7,830 nt of DNA from an uncultured Alphaproteobacteria bacterium (lineage in GTDB: Bacteria > Pseudomonadota > Alphaproteobacteria > Micropepsales > Micropepsaceae): the NCBI GenBank assembly GCA_937942205.1, contig CALDFO010000447.1, positions 1 to 7,830 of the forward strand, written 5' to 3'. Made by a program: the position numbers and the translations under genes. The notes beneath the pieces are model-generated. The model saw nothing but the letters and a program-made list of their open reading frames with translations, did no database searches and was not told where the DNA came from. Within the stretch, counting starts at the first letter, position 1; each line of letters begins with the position of its first letter. Of the stretch, positions 5,981 through 7,830 are shown one piece after another.

Positions 5981-6001
5981 CAAAGGTGCTCTCCACCTTT
6001 G
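5981..6001 (+). promoter_or_regulatory. Perfect 8-bp hairpin in the 5' UTR of the small membrane protein gene
   Basis: caaaggtg at 5981-5988 pairs perfectly with cacctttg at 5994-6001 around a ctctc loop. It would sit at or within a few bases of the predicted mRNA 5' end and ends 6 nt before the AAGGAG ribosome binding site. Such a placement fits a 5' stabilising stem or a translational control element. I see no known riboswitch pattern. Confidence 0.55.
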
Positions 6002-6019
6002 TCATCGAAGGAGCAAGTC

Positions 6020-6154
6020 ATGACCAATCCCACCCTTTCCGTCCCCGAGCAGGCCAGCGATCGCGTCGACGCCGTCATTTTCGACGTCTTCAATGCCGCG
6101 ACCATCACCATCGCCGGTTTCCTGTCGCTCCTGACCGTCGCCGTGACCTTCTAA
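6020..6154 (+). CDS. Small predicted membrane protein of unknown function (44 aa)
   Basis: I do not recognise this protein. It starts with ATG at 6020, preceded by AAGGAG at 6008-6013 with 6-nt spacing, one of the best ribosome binding sites in the window. The N-terminal half is polar and acidic (Glu10, Asp14, Asp17, Asp22, with Arg15 the only basic residue). Residues about 26-44 (AATITIAGFLSLLTVAVTF) form one hydrophobic segment that reaches the last residue, suggesting a tail-anchored single-span protein. Codons are strongly biased to C-ending forms (GTC, ATC, ACC, TTC, GCC), which is often seen in highly expressed genes. A 17-bp-spaced promoter and a 5'-UTR hairpin lie upstream. It converges on tsaD with a 35-bp gap. 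Alternatives are a regulatory leader peptide or a toxin-like peptide; nothing in the sequence singles these out. Confidence 0.7.
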   Translation: MTNPTLSVPEQASDRVDAVIFDVFNAATITIAGFLSLLTVAVTF

Positions 6155-6169
6155 GGTCCGGCCGGCGCC

Positions 6170-6190
6170 AGGGGAGGCACGCAAGCCCCT
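6170..6190. terminator. Weak stem-loop between the small gene and tsaD
   Basis: agggg at 6170-6174 can pair with cccct at 6186-6190, the latter touching the tsaD stop codon. The stem is short and has no T tract. It is listed only because it lies between convergent genes, where a shared terminator would be expected. Confidence 0.25.
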
Positions 6191-7290
6191 CACAGGCTGG
6201 CCAAAGGCCAGCGCGCCCTTGGCGCCACATCCAGAGCGTCCGCTGCCGCACCGGTGGCGAGACGCTCAAGGCCCGCCCAGGCGATCATCGCCGCATTGTC
6301 GGTGCAAAGCCGGGGCGGAGGAATGCGGGTGACGAAGTTTTCCCGCCGCGCCAGCGCCCCAAGCGCCGCGCCGATGGCCTGGTTCGAGGCCACACCGCCC
6401 GCCACCACCAGGGTCGCGGGCGTCGCGGCGGGCAAGGCGTCCGCGAAATCCTCGCGGAACAAGCCCATCGCGATCCGGGTGCGGTCGCACAGAATGTCCA
6501 CCACCGCCGCCTGGAAGGACGCGCTGGCGTCCGCGACGCCGACGCTTTGCGTCTGCGCCAGTTGCCGCAGCGCGGTCTTGAGGCCCGAAAAGGAAAAGTC
6601 CGCGCTCTTGCGCGCATTGTGGCCGCTGACCAGCGGCCGCGGCAGGTCGAACGCCTTGGGGTTGCCGTGCGCCGCCGCCGCTTCGACGGCCGGCCCGCCG
6701 GGATAGGGCAGGCCCAGGATCTTGGCGGTCTTGTCGAACGCCTCGCCCACCGCATCGTCGATCGTGCTGCCATAGAGGCGGAAATCGTTGACGCCGCCCA
6801 CGCCCAGAAGCTGGCAATGCCCGCCCGACACCAGCAGCAGCAGGAAGGGAAACGCCACGCCATGGGTCAGTCGCGCCGTGAAGGCATGACCCATCAGGTG
6901 ATTGACCGCGATCAGCGGCTTGCCCGCCGCCAGCGCCAGCGCCTTGGCGGTGGTCAGCCCCACCATCACCCCGCCGATCAGTCCCGGGCCCGCCGTGGCG
7001 GCGATACCGTCCAGCCCGGCCAGCGTCAGCCCGGCCTCGTCCAGCGCCCGGCCGATCACCGAATCCAGGATTTCCAGATGGGCGCGGGAGGCGATTTCCG
7101 GCACCACCCCGCCATAGGGGGCATGGGCCTCGGTCTGGCTGAACACGATATTGGACAGGATTTCGCCCGGCCCGGGCGCGACGCCGCGCACCACCGCCGC
7201 CGCGGTTTCGTCGCAGCTGGTTTCGATGCCAAGAATCGTCAATGGAACCAGTGGCATCGTCAATGGCAGGGGGTGGAGCTTGCCTGGCAT
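6190..7290 (-). CDS. tsaD: tRNA threonylcarbamoyladenosine (t6A37) transferase TsaD
   Basis: TsaD transfers the threonylcarbamoyl group to A37 of ANN-decoding tRNAs, acting with TsaB and TsaE. Family motifs are all present: [16 protein letters not shown] (residues 19-34), the metal ligands His131 and His135 in [17 protein letters not shown] (about 154-161), a [10 protein letters not shown] segment (231-240), GGVASNQ (298-304), and [12 protein letters not shown] with the third ligand Asp331. The product is 366 residues, slightly longer than typical because about 18 residues precede the core. The ATG at 7290 is chosen because AAAGGA at 7303-7298 lies 7 nt upstream. The next in-frame ATG (7257) has no ribosome binding site but would give a more typical N-terminus. 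It is divergent from hemD. In many alphaproteobacteria this gene is divergent from hemC, which is not present here. Confidence 0.96.
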   Translation of the reverse strand: MPGKLHPLPLTMPLVPLTILGIETSCDETAAAVVRGVAPGPGEILSNIVFSQTEAHAPYGGVVPEIASRAHLEILDSVIGRALDEAGLTLAGLDGIAATAGPGLIGGVMVGLTTAKALALAAGKPLIAVNHLMGHAFTARLTHGVAFPFLLLLVSGGHCQLLGVGGVNDFRLYGSTIDDAVGEAFDKTAKILGLPYPGGPAVEAAAAHGNPKAFDLPRPLVSGHNARKSADFSFSGLKTALRQLAQTQSVGVADASASFQAAVVDILCDRTRIAMGLFREDFADALPAATPATLVVAGGVASNQAIGAALGALARRENFVTRIPPPRLCTDNAAMIAWAGLERLATGAAADALDVAPRARWPLASL

Positions 7291-7297
7291 GGGCCGG

Positions 7298-7303
7298 TCC
7301 TTT
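7298..7303 (-). promoter_or_regulatory. Ribosome binding site deciding the tsaD start
   Basis: AAAGGA on the minus strand lies 7 nt before the ATG at 7290 and favours it over the ATG at 7257. A TAGAAT hexamer at 7328-7323, inside the first codons of hemD, could be the -10 box for tsaD and would give a leader of roughly 25 nt. No good -35 box is visible, so that part is tentative. Confidence 0.5.
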
Positions 7304-7316
7304 ACCCCACAAGCCG

Positions 7317-7830
7317 ATGCGTATTCTAGTCACCAGACCTTTGGAGGACGGCGCCGAGATCGCCGCCCGCTTGGCCCGGATGGGTCATGAGGCCCTTTTG
7401 GCGCCGCTTCTGCAGCCGCATTTTGAAAGCGGCCCGGAACCGGATTTTTCCGGTGTGCAGGCGGTGCTGGCGACCAGCGCCAACGGTGTGCGCGCGCTGG
7501 TCCGCCGCACCGCGCGGCGCGATCTGCCGGTCTTCGCGGTGGGGCCGCAAACGGCGCGCGAAGCGTCGCAGGCCGGGTTCGCCGATGTCCGCAGCGCCGA
7601 TGGCGATGCGGTGGCGCTGGCGGCGGCGACGGCGGATTGGACGACGCCGGACAGGGGCGTGTTGCTGCATGTCTGTGGCGCCGAAGCGCCGGGCACCTTG
7701 CAGGACGGCCTGACGGCGCGCGGTTTTTCGGTGCGCCGCGCCGCGCTCTATCGTGTCCAGGCCGCCGAAACCTTCCCCCCCGCCGTCGCGCGGGCGCTGG
7801 CCGAGGACGCGGTGGATGCGGCCCTGTTCT
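7317..7830 (+). CDS. hemD: Uroporphyrinogen III synthase, N-terminal part (3' end outside window)
   Basis: HemD closes hydroxymethylbilane with inversion of ring D to form uroporphyrinogen III, the common precursor of heme, siroheme and corrinoids. The frame is open from the ATG at 7317 to the window edge, giving 171 residues of a protein usually about 230-270 long. Recognisable segments are MRILVTRP at the N-terminus, [38 protein letters not shown] and ALYRVQAAE. They follow the two-domain alternating order of the family. Sequence identity in this family is always low, so the call rests on this motif order. There is no Shine-Dalgarno sequence before the start. TTGCCT at 7280-7285 and the weak TACCCC at 7303-7308 (17-bp spacer) would put transcription close to the ATG, so a leaderless or very short-leader mRNA is possible. 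Confidence 0.88.
   Translation, partial: MRILVTRPLEDGAEIAARLARMGHEALLAPLLQPHFESGPEPDFSGVQAVLATSANGVRALVRRTARRDLPVFAVGPQTAREASQAGFADVRSADGDAVALAAATADWTTPDRGVLLHVCGAEAPGTLQDGLTARGFSVRRAALYRVQAAETFPPAVARALAEDAVDAALF

Noticed and set aside
5953..7329. A 458-codon plus-strand open frame covering the small gene and the antisense of tsaD.
   Set aside because: It has a low-complexity Arg/Gly/His-rich composition, overlaps the well-supported 44-residue frame out of phase, and runs antisense to tsaD.

Overview
This window is GC-rich and gene-dense. Most genes are housekeeping genes in overlapping runs. LptE, HolA (DNA polymerase III delta), HisF, TsaD and HemD, together with the leuS-lptE-holA order, point to an alphaproteobacterium. 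I cannot name the genus from the sequence alone. Ten protein-coding genes are supported; the first (leuS) and last (hemD) run off the window. No rRNA, tRNA, CRISPR array, transposase or phage gene is visible.

Layout. (1) Positions 1-3269, + strand: the leuS 3' end, lptE, holA and hisF form a tight cluster in which each gene overlaps the next by 1-4 bases (ATGA, ATGA, TGATG). They cover leucyl-tRNA charging, LPS-translocon assembly, the replicase clamp loader and histidine biosynthesis. (2) 3341-4300, + strand: a stand-alone CHAD-domain protein. A 9-bp stem-loop separates it from the convergent pair. (3) 4343-5809, - strand: xthA (exonuclease III type AP endonuclease) followed by a histidine-phosphatase-family gene. 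(4) 5810-6019: a markedly AT-rich divergent region with a good candidate promoter and a perfect 8-bp 5'-UTR hairpin. It leads into a 44-residue predicted membrane protein at 6020-6154 that I do not recognise. (5) 6190-7290, - strand: tsaD (tRNA t6A synthesis). It diverges from the partial hemD (uroporphyrinogen III synthase), with only 26 bp between the two start codons.

The most unusual content is a set of small palindromic elements placed inside or at the edges of conserved genes. Two 46-bp copies (2861-2906 and 4968-5013) match at 41 of 46 positions. Four of the five differences form two compensatory base-pair swaps in a bulged hairpin, so the fold appears conserved. One copy lies in frame inside hisF and adds about 19 net residues right after the catalytic Asp130 segment. 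The other separates xthA from the phosphatase gene and is flanked by two versions of the last 11 xthA codons, which differ only at third codon positions. A different double-hairpin element (about 852-951) sits directly after the ATGA start of lptE and reads through in frame as an unusual N-terminal extension. Together these resemble the protein-coding palindromic elements known from Rickettsia. The parallel is by behaviour, not by sequence, and is an inference.
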